A program made the position numbers and the translations under genes. Positions 1 to 8,446 of a stretch of DNA of 64,000 nt are shown here, in pieces (positions within the stretch are counted from its first letter, which is position 1; each line of letters starts with the position of its first letter). The notes beneath the pieces were generated by a model. It saw only the letters and a program-made list of their open reading frames with translations. It was not told the DNA's origin and searched no databases. The DNA is from Nostoc cf. commune SO-36 (GTDB taxonomy: Bacteria; Cyanobacteriota; Cyanobacteriia; Cyanobacteriales; Nostocaceae), in assembly GCF_023734775.1 (NCBI RefSeq), contig NZ_AP025732.1, positions 5,268,501 through 5,332,500 on the forward strand. The letters are read 5' to 3'.

Positions 1-1057
1 CAATCGCCATCAAATTTCCTAGTTCTTTGGGACTAGTGGTGTTTGTCCCTTGCAAATCTGGGAGTTGATTGCGAATCATTGTGGTTGTCAATCCCCAAGT
101 GCGGAAACGCTGGTTTAAAGCGTCCATTCCTCCCAGTTTGGCAATCAGCATATTTGTCGCTGTGTTGTCACTGATTGTAATCATTTTAGTGACGACTTCT
201 AGAGCAGTATACTGAGTTCCTGCTGACTTGTATTGCAGATTTCCCGAACCGCCAGCGATCATATTCTGTTCCATCGTCAGCATTTCATCCAGCCGAATTT
301 TCCCTGCGTCCACATCCTGAAAAAAGGCAATCAGAATTGGCACTTTAATTGTGCTAGCCGCCGGAAAACTGTTAGAGCCATTAACATCTACATAATTACC
401 AGTATCTAAATCTACTAAGAAAACTCCGGGTGTAAGATTTGGGTTATTGTCCGCCAAATTTTGCACGGCAATTTTCAAAGAGGTAATTTCCTGAGATAAA
501 TATAGGCTTGAAGGTGTACCTGGGGGAGTTTGGGTAGGTTGTGGCTGCGATCGCACCACATTACTATTAGATTGCTGCGCTGAATTAGGACTGACGCGAT
601 TCGCTGGGTCTAATACTGACAACACAGTACCCACAATGGCTCCCATGCCAACACCCACAATCAATAACCGCACAATATAGAGTATGGTTTTTGCCATTGG
701 CTTTAACCGCGTCTTTGGCGATGAGCGCCTGCCCATTTTTGGCTTTTCCATCCGCACTGTTTTGACCATTACAGCACCTGGTCGAAAGGGGGGAATCCCC
801 CTTGCATTAGGTATTGGTTTTACTGCTGCTGGCATAACTAACCCCGATTTTACCCTACGTCTAGCACCAGGGATTGGGGGAGGACTAATCGGATTTTTGG
901 CGCGTGTTAGCGCTCCTTCTCGTCCACTCGTAGTTTGCTGCTGGCTGTTAGCTTTAACTTTCTTTTTTACCACTTTTTGAACTTTTTGTGGCGGCTGGCG
1001 GCGATTTAAGGGCTGACGCCGCGAGAAACCTGTTAGTTCGTCACTTGACTCTGACAC
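1..1057 (-). CDS. Class A beta-lactamase-like serine hydrolase (3' end outside window)
   Basis: A GTG start at 1057 is chosen because AAGGAG lies five bases upstream. The first ~120 residues are basic and proline-rich and precede one membrane segment (~122-147), so the enzyme domain should face the periplasm. The serine hydrolase motif STIK (Ser ~235) and the SDN motif (Ser ~296) are clear and mark the class A beta-lactamase/penicillin-binding fold. The omega-loop region reads QLPDLQ where active class A enzymes have WEPELN, so the deacylating Glu166 and Asn170 equivalents seem to be replaced. It may therefore bind penicillins or act on peptidoglycan rather than give resistance (inference). 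The C-terminal KTG box lies outside the window. Confidence 0.8.
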   Translation of the reverse strand, partial: MSESSDELTGFSRRQPLNRRQPPQKVQKVVKKKVKANSQQQTTSGREGALTRAKNPISPPPIPGARRRVKSGLVMPAAVKPIPNARGIPPFRPGAVMVKTVRMEKPKMGRRSSPKTRLKPMAKTILYIVRLLIVGVGMGAIVGTVLSVLDPANRVSPNSAQQSNSNVVRSQPQPTQTPPGTPSSLYLSQEITSLKIAVQNLADNNPNLTPGVFLVDLDTGNYVDVNGSNSFPAASTIKVPILIAFFQDVDAGKIRLDEMLTMEQNMIAGGSGNLQYKSAGTQYTALEVVTKMITISDNTATNMLIAKLGGMDALNQRFRTWGLTTTMIRNQLPDLQGTNTTSPKELGNLMAI

Positions 1058-1231
1058 TGTTACTCCTTGTGACCCACTTGACTGTTTTCTTGCAGACTCT
1101 TGACCCAAAATTTAATCTTTAAAAGCAATATTAATACTCAAATTACACTTTGCCACTAAGTAGCATTTTGTGTTTACTTTAAGCCATATTAAATATTTTG
1201 GGGGATGATTGCGTATATGCTAAACGAATAA

Positions 1232-1969
1232 TTACAACTTTTCACCATCCCTTTGAGTTTCAAGGGCCCATTCTACCTGCTGCAAAATTCCTCGCAGCAT
1301 CGCTACCTCCTTATTTTTTAGGTGAGCGCGATTATACAATTGGCGAAATTTTCCCATGCGACTAGCTGCCGTATGGGGATATACATAACCAATTTTCAGT
1401 AATAGTGCTTCTAATTGCTGGTAATATCCTTCCACAACTTCTATTGGTGCGAGTTCAGTTTGAGGTAAGGTTTGAGTGTCAGGCTGGGCACATTGTGACA
1501 ATTCATAACAACAGATTGCCACAGCAGTAGCCAAATTGAGGGCGACATAATCTGGACTTGTGGGAATGCCAACAAATCGCTGTGCATAATTTAATTCTTC
1601 ATTGCTTAATCCCCGGTCTTCTCTGCCAAAGATTAATGCTGAGGGTTTTTCTGGTTCCTCCAGTAACCAGGGTAGTGCAGTGCGGGGATTTTCTAGAGGT
1701 GTTTCCAAACTGCGGACGCGACCAGTAGTAGCGATCGCCCTGACACATCCATGTAATGCTTCTGGTAAGGTCGGCACTAATACCGCAGATTCGATAATTT
1801 CCTGACCATGAACAGCCATCATCAAAGCTTCCGACGATAGCGGATCGCATTGGGGGTTCACTAATACTAAATTATATAGCCCGAAATTTTTCATTACCCT
1901 GGCGATCGCGCCGATATTTATCGCCCCAGCTGGCTCTACCAACACAATTCTTAATCCAGCCAAGCTCAT
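1232..1969 (-). CDS. trmJ: tRNA/rRNA 2'-O-methyltransferase, TrmH/SpoU family (TrmJ-like)
   Basis: This 245-residue protein is a SPOUT-class methyltransferase that moves a methyl group from S-adenosylmethionine to a ribose 2'-OH; TrmJ members act on tRNA position 32. The three family motifs are in order: NIGAIARVMKNFG at 18-30, IFGREDRGLSNEE at 113-125, and a PDYVALNLATAVAICCYEL-type motif at ~139-157 that forms the trefoil knot. The C-terminal ~80 residues are a helical extension, as in TrmJ. The ATG start gives the usual N-terminal strand IVLVEPAGAINIGA. It stands alone on the minus strand. The family is sure; the exact RNA target is inferred. Confidence 0.85.
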   Translation of the reverse strand: MSLAGLRIVLVEPAGAINIGAIARVMKNFGLYNLVLVNPQCDPLSSEALMMAVHGQEIIESAVLVPTLPEALHGCVRAIATTGRVRSLETPLENPRTALPWLLEEPEKPSALIFGREDRGLSNEELNYAQRFVGIPTSPDYVALNLATAVAICCYELSQCAQPDTQTLPQTELAPIEVVEGYYQQLEALLLKIGYVYPHTAASRMGKFRQLYNRAHLKNKEVAMLRGILQQVEWALETQRDGEKL

Positions 1970-2147
1970 TTTTTGCCTCCTGCGATCGTACCATAAGATA
2001 TTTTTCGGCTAATTCTCAGCATTATGTATTCTGCTGACAAGTTTCCTTGACATTATTGTAACTTTTAAGTACATACTTCCCGATAGTTATTTACTTTATA
2101 AGTAATAGGTATTTACTCATTACTCATTACTCATCTCCCCGCTCTAA

Positions 2148-2648
2148 TTATTTCTCAGTACGCATAAAAAGAGACACAGTTACTCCCAACCCGATCAATC
2201 CCCAACCTAAAAAATTAGTAATATTGGAGGAATAATCTAATTGAATTGGTGAAGCATTTGGATTCTCGATTAAAAAATTAATATTTGCTGCGACAGCTTT
2301 GGCTTCCGTCGGGTCTTTTCCATCTTGACCAATTTTGTAACTAATACCCTTTTTTGTTACCAATAACACCCGAAAAAACTGTATATCTTCACTATTACCA
2401 TCTAGGTCTGATCGTATAGCATTAATTATGGCAACTTTTCCCTGTGTAACATTATCAATAGTTTTCTCTTCGATTATCTGTTGACTAAATGCGAAACGTT
2501 CAGTTACTGTGCAAGATGCAGTTTTTGAGGGAGTAGCTTTGCAGATAACAAATGAACCCCCAGAGCCATACCGTTGAATATTTATACCAATTACAACCAA
2601 AGCAGCACCAAAAAATAAACGCAGCAGTAAATCAGGTAAATTTTTCAT
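2148..2648 (-). CDS. Hypothetical protein with two terminal membrane segments
   Basis: I do not recognise a family. The 166-residue product has a hydrophobic N-terminus (~8-25) and a second hydrophobic stretch near the C-terminus (~143-160, including NFLGWGLIGLGVTVSLFM). The ~110 residues between them are soluble and probably lie on one side of the membrane. Two cysteines (VICKATPSKTASCTV, ~34-46) could form a disulfide if that loop is periplasmic. It has no obvious operon partner: trmJ is ~180 bp downstream on the same strand, with a short tandem ACTCATT run between them. It is probably a real small membrane protein, since the codon use looks normal and the hydrophobic pattern is coherent. 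Confidence 0.55.
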   Translation of the reverse strand: MKNLPDLLLRLFFGAALVVIGINIQRYGSGGSFVICKATPSKTASCTVTERFAFSQQIIEEKTIDNVTQGKVAIINAIRSDLDGNSEDIQFFRVLLVTKKGISYKIGQDGKDPTEAKAVAANINFLIENPNASPIQLDYSSNITNFLGWGLIGLGVTVSLFMRTEK

Positions 2649-3163
2649 ATTTATGCACTTATCTGGGATGGGACATAAGGCTTACAATCCCTTTCTTATA
2701 ATTCCCAAATATTTTTCCGTAATAAAATATAAAATTAGCTTTTTATGGCAAATATAGCCATTCGTCACATCAATCTTTAGTTACGCTACACGTTAGGGCT
2801 ATTACGTATAAGTAAATGAGCGTAAATAAAATATAATACAGCGCTTCCCGCTATTATGCAATACAGTTTTTCTTATTGCCTCTCTCCTAACATAGCTTTT
2901 AGCTTTGAGGATGTACCTCATAGCTGCCGGAAGTGCTGTATGTTCTGTCATTGCGAGTGAAACGAAGCAATCCCAGAGACTTTGCGATTGCTTCGTTCCA
3001 CTCGCAATGACATCTTGTATTTAATCATGCCTACCTACTTAATCGGCATCTCAAAGTCTTTTCGATTCAACAGATATCTATTACGAATTGTATTGACACT
3101 TGCGCTACGATATCCCCTATTGCCTTCGTGCAATGTATGTGAGGAATAGTACAGGCCAAACAG
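2649..3163. other. Non-coding gap between divergent genes
   Basis: No coding region is visible. The gap must hold the promoters of the two divergent flanking genes. It is AT-rich apart from the long palindrome at 2946-3012. No RNA gene is recognised. Confidence 0.6.
2946..3012. repeat. Long REP-like palindrome (27-bp arms)
   Basis: The arm at 2946-2972 (starting TGTCATTGCGAGTG) pairs with 2986-3012 with a single A/G difference, around a 13-base loop. Transcribed from either strand it would form a strong hairpin. The TCATTGCGAG...GAAGCAATC arm resembles a palindromic repeat found dispersed in many unrelated bacteria. Confidence 0.85.
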
Positions 3164-4282
3164 ATGACAGAAAAATTTAATACACAGGGCGCAGAAAATC
3201 TAGTAGCGATCGCTAACCAATTTGCCCAATTGGGGAAGGTTGCAGCCGTTAAACCATTGGGAAGTGGTAATATCAATGATACCTTTTTGGTGACTATAGA
3301 TTCCTCAGAAGAACAACATTTTGTCCTGCAACGCATCAACACGCAGGTGTTTCGTCAGCCAGAACTGATTATGCAGAATATGTGTACCTTCACTGAACAC
3401 GTTCGCCATCGGTTACAGCACACACCCCTGAATCGTCGCTGGGAAGTGCCACGCGTACTATTAACCAAAAACGCTCAAGATCACTGCAAGGATGCAGATG
3501 GCTCCTTTTGGCGGGCAATCAGCTTTATTGAAGGTTCTCAGTCCTTTGATACTATAAGCGATCGCTCACACGCCAAAGAAATCGGTTATGCCTTGGGGAT
3601 GTTCCACAATCTAATCAGCGATTTGCCAGCAGAAAAACTCGCAGACACCCTCACCGGATTTCATATTACACCGCTTTATCTCCAGCATTACGAGAAAGTT
3701 TTGGCAAAAGCTAGTGTGAGTCAATCTTCTGAAGTTAATTATTGCTTGCAGTTTGTTAGCGATCGCCAATCCTTTGCACATATCCTAGAAAATGCCAAAT
3801 CTCAAGGTATTCTACCCCTGCGTTTGATGCACGGCGATCCAAAAATCAACAATGTCATGTTTGACACTGTTACCCAGCAAGCCGTCAGCGTCATAGACCT
3901 CGACACTGTTAAACCCGGTTTGGTACATTACGATATTGGTGATTGCCTGCGATCGGGTTGCAATCTTGCTGGTGAAGAAACCGAGAATTGGGAAAGTATT
4001 TATTTCGACACTGATTTGTGTCAAGAAATCCTCCAAGGTTATCTTGCTGTCGCCAAAGCATTTCTTACGGAGAATGATTATGCATACATATATGATGCAA
4101 TTCGTTTAATTACTTTTGAACTAGGACTGAGATTTTTTGCTGATTATTTAGCGGGGAATATCTACTTCAAAGTCAAGCATCTAGAACATAACTTAGCAAG
4201 AGCGCTCGTCCAGTTTAAGCTTACCGAAAGTATTGAATCTCAAAAAATACAGATTTGCAACATTATTAAAGATATGAAATGA
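3164..4282 (+). CDS. Aminoglycoside phosphotransferase/choline kinase-fold small-molecule kinase
   Basis: This 372-residue protein has the protein-kinase-like fold used by small-molecule kinases such as APH and N-acetylhexosamine kinase NahK. The Brenner motif HGDPKINNVMFD starts at ~223, with the catalytic Asp and Mg-binding Asn. The Mg-binding IDLDTV motif (DFG equivalent) is at ~243-248. The N-lobe has a glycine-rich GSGNINDTF segment near 33. The substrate cannot be read from sequence; a sugar is the likeliest guess from NahK-like relatives. Its stop overlaps the start of the next gene (ATGA), so the two are probably translated together and act on related material. Confidence 0.8.
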   Translation: MTEKFNTQGAENLVAIANQFAQLGKVAAVKPLGSGNINDTFLVTIDSSEEQHFVLQRINTQVFRQPELIMQNMCTFTEHVRHRLQHTPLNRRWEVPRVLLTKNAQDHCKDADGSFWRAISFIEGSQSFDTISDRSHAKEIGYALGMFHNLISDLPAEKLADTLTGFHITPLYLQHYEKVLAKASVSQSSEVNYCLQFVSDRQSFAHILENAKSQGILPLRLMHGDPKINNVMFDTVTQQAVSVIDLDTVKPGLVHYDIGDCLRSGCNLAGEETENWESIYFDTDLCQEILQGYLAVAKAFLTENDYAYIYDAIRLITFELGLRFFADYLAGNIYFKVKHLEHNLARALVQFKLTESIESQKIQICNIIKDMK

Positions 4283-4818
4283 ACGACCAAACATTTACTC
4301 TGCAAGCCTTCCCCTCTATCGTGTCCTTTCCTAATTTAAAAATTGCAGGCAATATCGCCCGAAATGCTAATCAACTTACCATCTCTTACACCCTAGAAGG
4401 CGACTTAAAAGAAATTGCAATCGCTCCAGCAGCAAATGCACCATCACGCCAGCATCAATTATGGGAAAATACCTGCTTTGAGTTCTTTCTTGGCATCAAG
4501 AATTCTCAACGCTATTGGGAATTCAATCTTTCTCCTGCTGGTCACTGGAATGTCTATCGATTTGATGGTTATCGTCAAGAAATGCAAGAGGAAACAGCTT
4601 TTGAAAAGCTACCCTTTAACGTTCAGAATCAAGCTGATAGTTTAACACTGCCTTTAAATATTAATTTGGATAAAATTATTTCGGTAGAACAAGCTATTGA
4701 AGTTGGTATTACTACCGTTATTAAAAATAGAGATGATGAGGTGACTTACTGGGCATTAACTCATAAAGGTGCAGAGGCGGACTTTCATTTGTGGAATAGC
4801 TTTATCATTGAGTTGTAA
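4279..4818 (+). CDS. DOMON-like domain protein
   Basis: The 179-residue product matches the pattern I know from cyanobacterial DOMON-like proteins: a beta-rich fold with HQLWENTCFEFFLG in the middle, then YWEFNLSPAGHWNVYRFDGYRQ and a C-terminal strand set ending THKGAEADFHLWNSF. DOMON folds bind sugars or haem. No signal peptide is visible, so it should be cytoplasmic. The ATG overlaps the stop of the upstream kinase gene by four bases, which suggests one mRNA and coupled translation. Carbohydrate binding next to a possible sugar kinase is consistent but is inference. Confidence 0.7.
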   Translation: MNDQTFTLQAFPSIVSFPNLKIAGNIARNANQLTISYTLEGDLKEIAIAPAANAPSRQHQLWENTCFEFFLGIKNSQRYWEFNLSPAGHWNVYRFDGYRQEMQEETAFEKLPFNVQNQADSLTLPLNINLDKIISVEQAIEVGITTVIKNRDDEVTYWALTHKGAEADFHLWNSFIIEL

Positions 4819-4824
4819 CGCATT

Positions 4825-5205
4825 CCCCACGGATGAATCCGGGGGCTTTTAGTAGCCCTGAGAAATAGCGGCTTAGAACGCGCGCAGGTTCCGAAACACT
4901 ATCCCCCGAACCTCTAGGCGCGGTTACGATTAAACAGAGGATGGACTCATCCCCACGCCCCAAAAACACATTGGTTTGCCACTTAACAAGCAGTGTGTTT
5001 CTACCCTATCAAGGCTACGCGACAGCCTCTATGTCTACTGGCGAAGCCGTTTCTGCGGGTTTACACAGTGTAAGCGCCCATTTCGACATACTCTTATTAT
5101 CTCATGAAACACAAGTATTTTTGGACAGCGTTAGCGACGCGCAAGGCGAGTCCGCGAGCGTCTTAAAATTGCCTACGCCTTGCCCCCATGTTTGAAAACA
5201 GGGGC
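4825..5205. mobile_element. Hairpin-bounded relic, possibly of an IS200/IS605-type element
   Basis: The segment starts with a hairpin (4825-4844, CGGAT/ATCCG inside CCCC/GGGG) and ends with another (5182-5205, TGTTT/AAACA inside GCCCC/GGGGC); both have a GA loop. Subterminal hairpins are typical of IS200/IS605 ends and their non-autonomous derivatives. No transposase remains. A copy of the short dispersed repeat (GCGTTAGCGACGCG, ~5129-5164) lies inside. The open frame across it shows no protein-like composition. Confidence 0.35.
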
Positions 5206-5393
5206 TTCCACGGCGAGAGGTGTTTGGTGATAAATTACAACAAGCCAGCATCTGTTGCTACCGGCGGGATTTAGATATTTGAGTAATCACAAGCCAGTGG
5301 CTTGCCTACGCTTGAGAATTTGGTGATACCGCTAAAGCTAGACTTTTTTTTGATACTATGTTGAGGCCGGACTGTTTAAATATTGATTGACGT

Positions 5394-6797
5394 ATGAGCA
5401 AAGGTACCCTGTTTGATAAAGTTTGGGACTTACACACCGTTGGTACACTTCCTTCAGGGCTGACGCAACTATTTATTGGGCTTCACCTAATTCATGAAGT
5501 CACCAGTCCCCAGGCTTTTGCTATGTTACGCGAGAGGGGACTAAAAGTACTCTTTCCAGAGCGTACCGTTGCTACAGTCGATCATATTGTGCCTACAGAA
5601 AATCAGGCGCGTCCCTTTGCCGATAGCTTGGCAGAGGAAATGATTCAGGCGCTCGAAAATAACTGTCGAGAAAATAACATAACTTTTTACAACATTGGTT
5701 CTGGCAGTCAGGGTATAGTTCATGTGATCGCTCCAGAACTTGGGCTGACCCAACCAGGAATGACGATCGCTTGTGGAGATAGTCACACTTCGAGTCATGG
5801 GGCATTTGGTGCGATCGCATTTGGTATCGGTACTAGTCAAGTCCGGGATGTTCTCGCTTCCCAAACTCTCGCCCTCTCCAAACTAAAAGTCCGCAAAGTT
5901 GAAGTTAACGGCACTCTCAACCCTGGAGTTTACGCCAAAGATGTCATCCTGCATATCATCCGCACCCTCGGCGTAAAAGGCGGCGTGGGCTATGGCTACG
6001 AATTTGCAGGTACAACCTTTGAGCAAATGAACATGGAAGAGAGGATGACTGTCTGCAATATGGCGATCGAGGGCGGTGCTAGATGCGGCTATGTCAACCC
6101 CGATCAAGTCACCTACGATTACTTGCAAGGCAGAGATTTTGCTCCTAAAGGTGCAGAATGGGATCAAGCAGTAGCTTGGTGGGAATCCATCAAGAGCGAT
6201 GCTGATGCCGAGTATGATGATGTGGTCGTATTCGACGCAGCTGAAATTCCGCCTACTGTCACCTGGGGGATTACTCCTGGTCAAGGTATCGGTGTCAACC
6301 AGTTAGTGCCTCAGCCAGAAGAACTGCTGGAAGAAGACCGATTTATTGCCGAAGAAGCTTACCGCTACATGGATTTATACCCTGGTCAACCCATCAAGGG
6401 TACTAAAATAGATGTCTGCTTTATTGGTAGTTGCACCAACGGCAGAATTACTGATTTGCGGGAAGCGGCGAAAATTGCCAAAGGTCGCCACGTTGCAGAA
6501 GGAATCAAAGCCTTCGTTGTCCCCGGTTCCGAAAGGGTGAAGGAAGAAGCGGAAGCTGAAGGACTGGACAAAATCTTTGAAGAAGCTGGATTTGAATGGC
6601 GTGAACCGGGATGTTCTATGTGCCTAGCCATGAACCCCGATAAGCTACAAGGAAGACAAATCAGTGCTTCCTCATCTAATCGCAACTTTAAAGGAAGACA
6701 AGGTTCCTCTTCCGGTCGGACATTGTTAATGAGTCCGGCGATGGTCGCCACTGCTGCCATTAAAGGCGAAGTCTCTGATGTGCGTGAGTTGCTGTAA
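5394..6797 (+). CDS. leuC: 3-isopropylmalate dehydratase large subunit
   Basis: LeuC is the aconitase-like subunit that isomerises 2-isopropylmalate to 3-isopropylmalate in leucine synthesis, with LeuD as partner. The length, 467 residues, is normal. The three [4Fe-4S] cysteines are present in the right context: Cys347 in [12 protein letters not shown], and Cys407 and Cys410 in [15 protein letters not shown]. The substrate motif [15 protein letters not shown] is at ~126-140. The ATG start gives the expected [16 protein letters not shown] opening. leuD follows 117 bp downstream on the same strand, so the two are very likely co-transcribed. Confidence 0.97.
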   Translation: MSKGTLFDKVWDLHTVGTLPSGLTQLFIGLHLIHEVTSPQAFAMLRERGLKVLFPERTVATVDHIVPTENQARPFADSLAEEMIQALENNCRENNITFYNIGSGSQGIVHVIAPELGLTQPGMTIACGDSHTSSHGAFGAIAFGIGTSQVRDVLASQTLALSKLKVRKVEVNGTLNPGVYAKDVILHIIRTLGVKGGVGYGYEFAGTTFEQMNMEERMTVCNMAIEGGARCGYVNPDQVTYDYLQGRDFAPKGAEWDQAVAWWESIKSDADAEYDDVVVFDAAEIPPTVTWGITPGQGIGVNQLVPQPEELLEEDRFIAEEAYRYMDLYPGQPIKGTKIDVCFIGSCTNGRITDLREAAKIAKGRHVAEGIKAFVVPGSERVKEEAEAEGLDKIFEEAGFEWREPGCSMCLAMNPDKLQGRQISASSSNRNFKGRQGSSSGRTLLMSPAMVATAAIKGEVSDVRELL

Positions 6798-6914
6798 CCC
6801 CACTTCCTAGCATAGAGAAATCTCTTAAACTTTTCTTTCTTTCCTTTGTGTCCTACCCTTCGGGAAGCCACTTCGTGTCTATGCGTTCTTTGCGGTTCGT
6901 TTTCTATAAAATTT

Positions 6915-7523
6915 ATGGTCAGTGAAGTTAAAACAGTTTCAGGACGCGGTATACCCTTAGTGGGCAATGATATAGATACCGATCGCATCATACCCGCGCG
7001 ATATTTGAAAGCCGTTACCTTTGATGGATTAGGCGAAGGTGTATTTATTGATGACCGGACAGCACTTAAAGGTGAACATCCCTTTGACCAACCCCAATAC
7101 CAAGGTGCAAAGATTTTAATAGTCAACCGTAACTTTGGCTGTGGTTCATCACGAGAACATGCACCCCAAGCGATCGCAAAATGGGGAATCCAAGCTTTAA
7201 TCGGTGAAAGCTTCGCCGAAATCTTTTTCGGTAACTGTGTGGCAATGGGTATACCTTGTCTGACAGCCGATGCTGTTACTGTTAAACAACTGCAAGACTT
7301 AGTTGCTGCCAATCCCCAAGCCGTTGTAACGGTGAATTTGGAAACTTTGCAAGTGCAAATTGGTGATTACACAGCCCCAGTTGCGATCGGTGAAGGTACA
7401 AGAAGTACATTTATTTCTGGGACTTGGGACGCTTGCGGTCAGTTGGTGGCGAATGCTGACCAAGTTCGGACAACGGCGGCAAAATTACCCTACGTCGGTT
7501 GGGGTAATTTTGCCGCGAGTTAA
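6915..7523 (+). CDS. leuD: 3-isopropylmalate dehydratase small subunit
   Basis: The start is placed at ATG 6915, because translation from there gives [31 protein letters not shown], the normal LeuD opening; the open frame runs further 5' but that part is repeat-derived. The 202-residue length is normal. The swivelling-domain motif [15 protein letters not shown] is present at ~76-90. LeuD completes the active site of LeuC. The 117-bp spacer from leuC contains an inverted copy of a dispersed repeat that recurs at ~17.95, 25.9 and 55.4 kb (on this strand CTTTGTGTCCT...CTTTGCGGTTCG). Confidence 0.95.
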   Translation: MVSEVKTVSGRGIPLVGNDIDTDRIIPARYLKAVTFDGLGEGVFIDDRTALKGEHPFDQPQYQGAKILIVNRNFGCGSSREHAPQAIAKWGIQALIGESFAEIFFGNCVAMGIPCLTADAVTVKQLQDLVAANPQAVVTVNLETLQVQIGDYTAPVAIGEGTRSTFISGTWDACGQLVANADQVRTTAAKLPYVGWGNFAAS

Positions 7524-7525
7524 TC

Positions 7526-7564
7526 TTTTCTCGTTCCCTGGTTGTCAGCTAGGGAATGAGAAAA
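7526..7564 (+). terminator. Hairpin after leuD
   Basis: Arms TTTTCTCGTTCCCT (7526-7539) and AGGGAATGAGAAAA (7551-7564) pair over 14 positions with one G-U. It begins three bases after the leuD stop. There is no strong T run after it, so it may be a dispersed repeat used as a terminator. Confidence 0.45.
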
Positions 7565-7632
7565 TACTGAGAATTTTATAATCGTTGCGTAAGAACATCA
7601 AAACTTGAATCATCACCCGAAGTTGCGGGTTA

Positions 7633-7667
7633 TTAACCAATAGGCTTGGGTTAAGCCTATTGGTTAA
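7633..7667. repeat. Perfect 15-bp inverted repeat
   Basis: TTAACCAATAGGCTT (7633-7647) and its exact complement (7653-7667) are separated by five bases. The strand-symmetric hairpin lies ~110 bp after leuD and may be a second bidirectional stop or a palindromic repeat unit. Confidence 0.75.
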
Positions 7668-8446
7668 AGGCGGGAAATGTTACTAGAAAGAATCAATTCA
7701 AGCGATCGCATCATTCTAGTGTAATCTGCGATCGCAGGCATTGTAACAGCTATACGATTTTGAACATGGGCTGCTTGTGGATTTTGAGTTGTCGTTTTGG
7801 AAGTTCACAACTTTACTACATCACCCCTCTCTCTTCATACTCTTTTTTTTAGTGAAGGTATTGATTAAAGTATTATATTTTACTCGTTAGACAAATACTT
7901 CTTTGAGAGTAAATGCAAAAATAAATGCTTTAAATTCAGTAAAAACAATTAGTAACTAAGTGCATAAATTGATTTGTAGTGGCTACTTTGAGGTAGCAGG
8001 CAGTTTAAAATCCTTTAGACAAAGACTCAGTTATTAATACCGATTTAATGACTTTGCTTTTGTTATTAGAATTACACCATAAACACGGGCTACTATTTAA
8101 TACTGTCATTTATTGAAAGCTATTTACATTCATTTGAACTTTAGCAAAACTTATTTAATCAGTTGAAACCTAGTTTAAGCAAGGTATTCAGGAGCCAATT
8201 TTCTTTTTTACATGACGTTAAAAGTCACAATATAGTAAGGTTTGCCTACAAAGCTCATAGTAAAGAACTTTTACAAAAACCAATATTTTGCGTAAAAGCA
8301 GGACATATCTCTGAGTAATACTTAGCAGCTAAAAACTATAAGTTTTCTAGTTTGTAGATAGAAACTAGTACTTTTACTATTTTCTTAAAAATGAAGTACT
8401 AGTAACTCATTGTTCACTTAAACATTAACAATTAGGAGTATTAATC
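7668..8446 (+). promoter_or_regulatory. Long AT-rich leader upstream of the RTX-like gene
   Basis: About 780 bp without a credible gene. A ribosome site AGGAG lies ~8 bases before the ATG at 8447. The length suggests a long untranslated leader or distant promoter. I see no known riboswitch. Confidence 0.4.

Noticed and set aside
684..980. Forward open frame opposite the beta-lactamase-like gene
   Set aside because: It is antisense to a low-complexity, proline/lysine-rich part of a well-supported gene.
4941..5195. Open frame of 84 codons
   Set aside because: It spans a repeat-rich relic, has no ribosome site and a composition unlike proteins.
6386..7312. Long antisense frame across leuC-leuD
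   Set aside because: Both genes on the plus strand are certain; the antisense product has no recognisable fold or start context.
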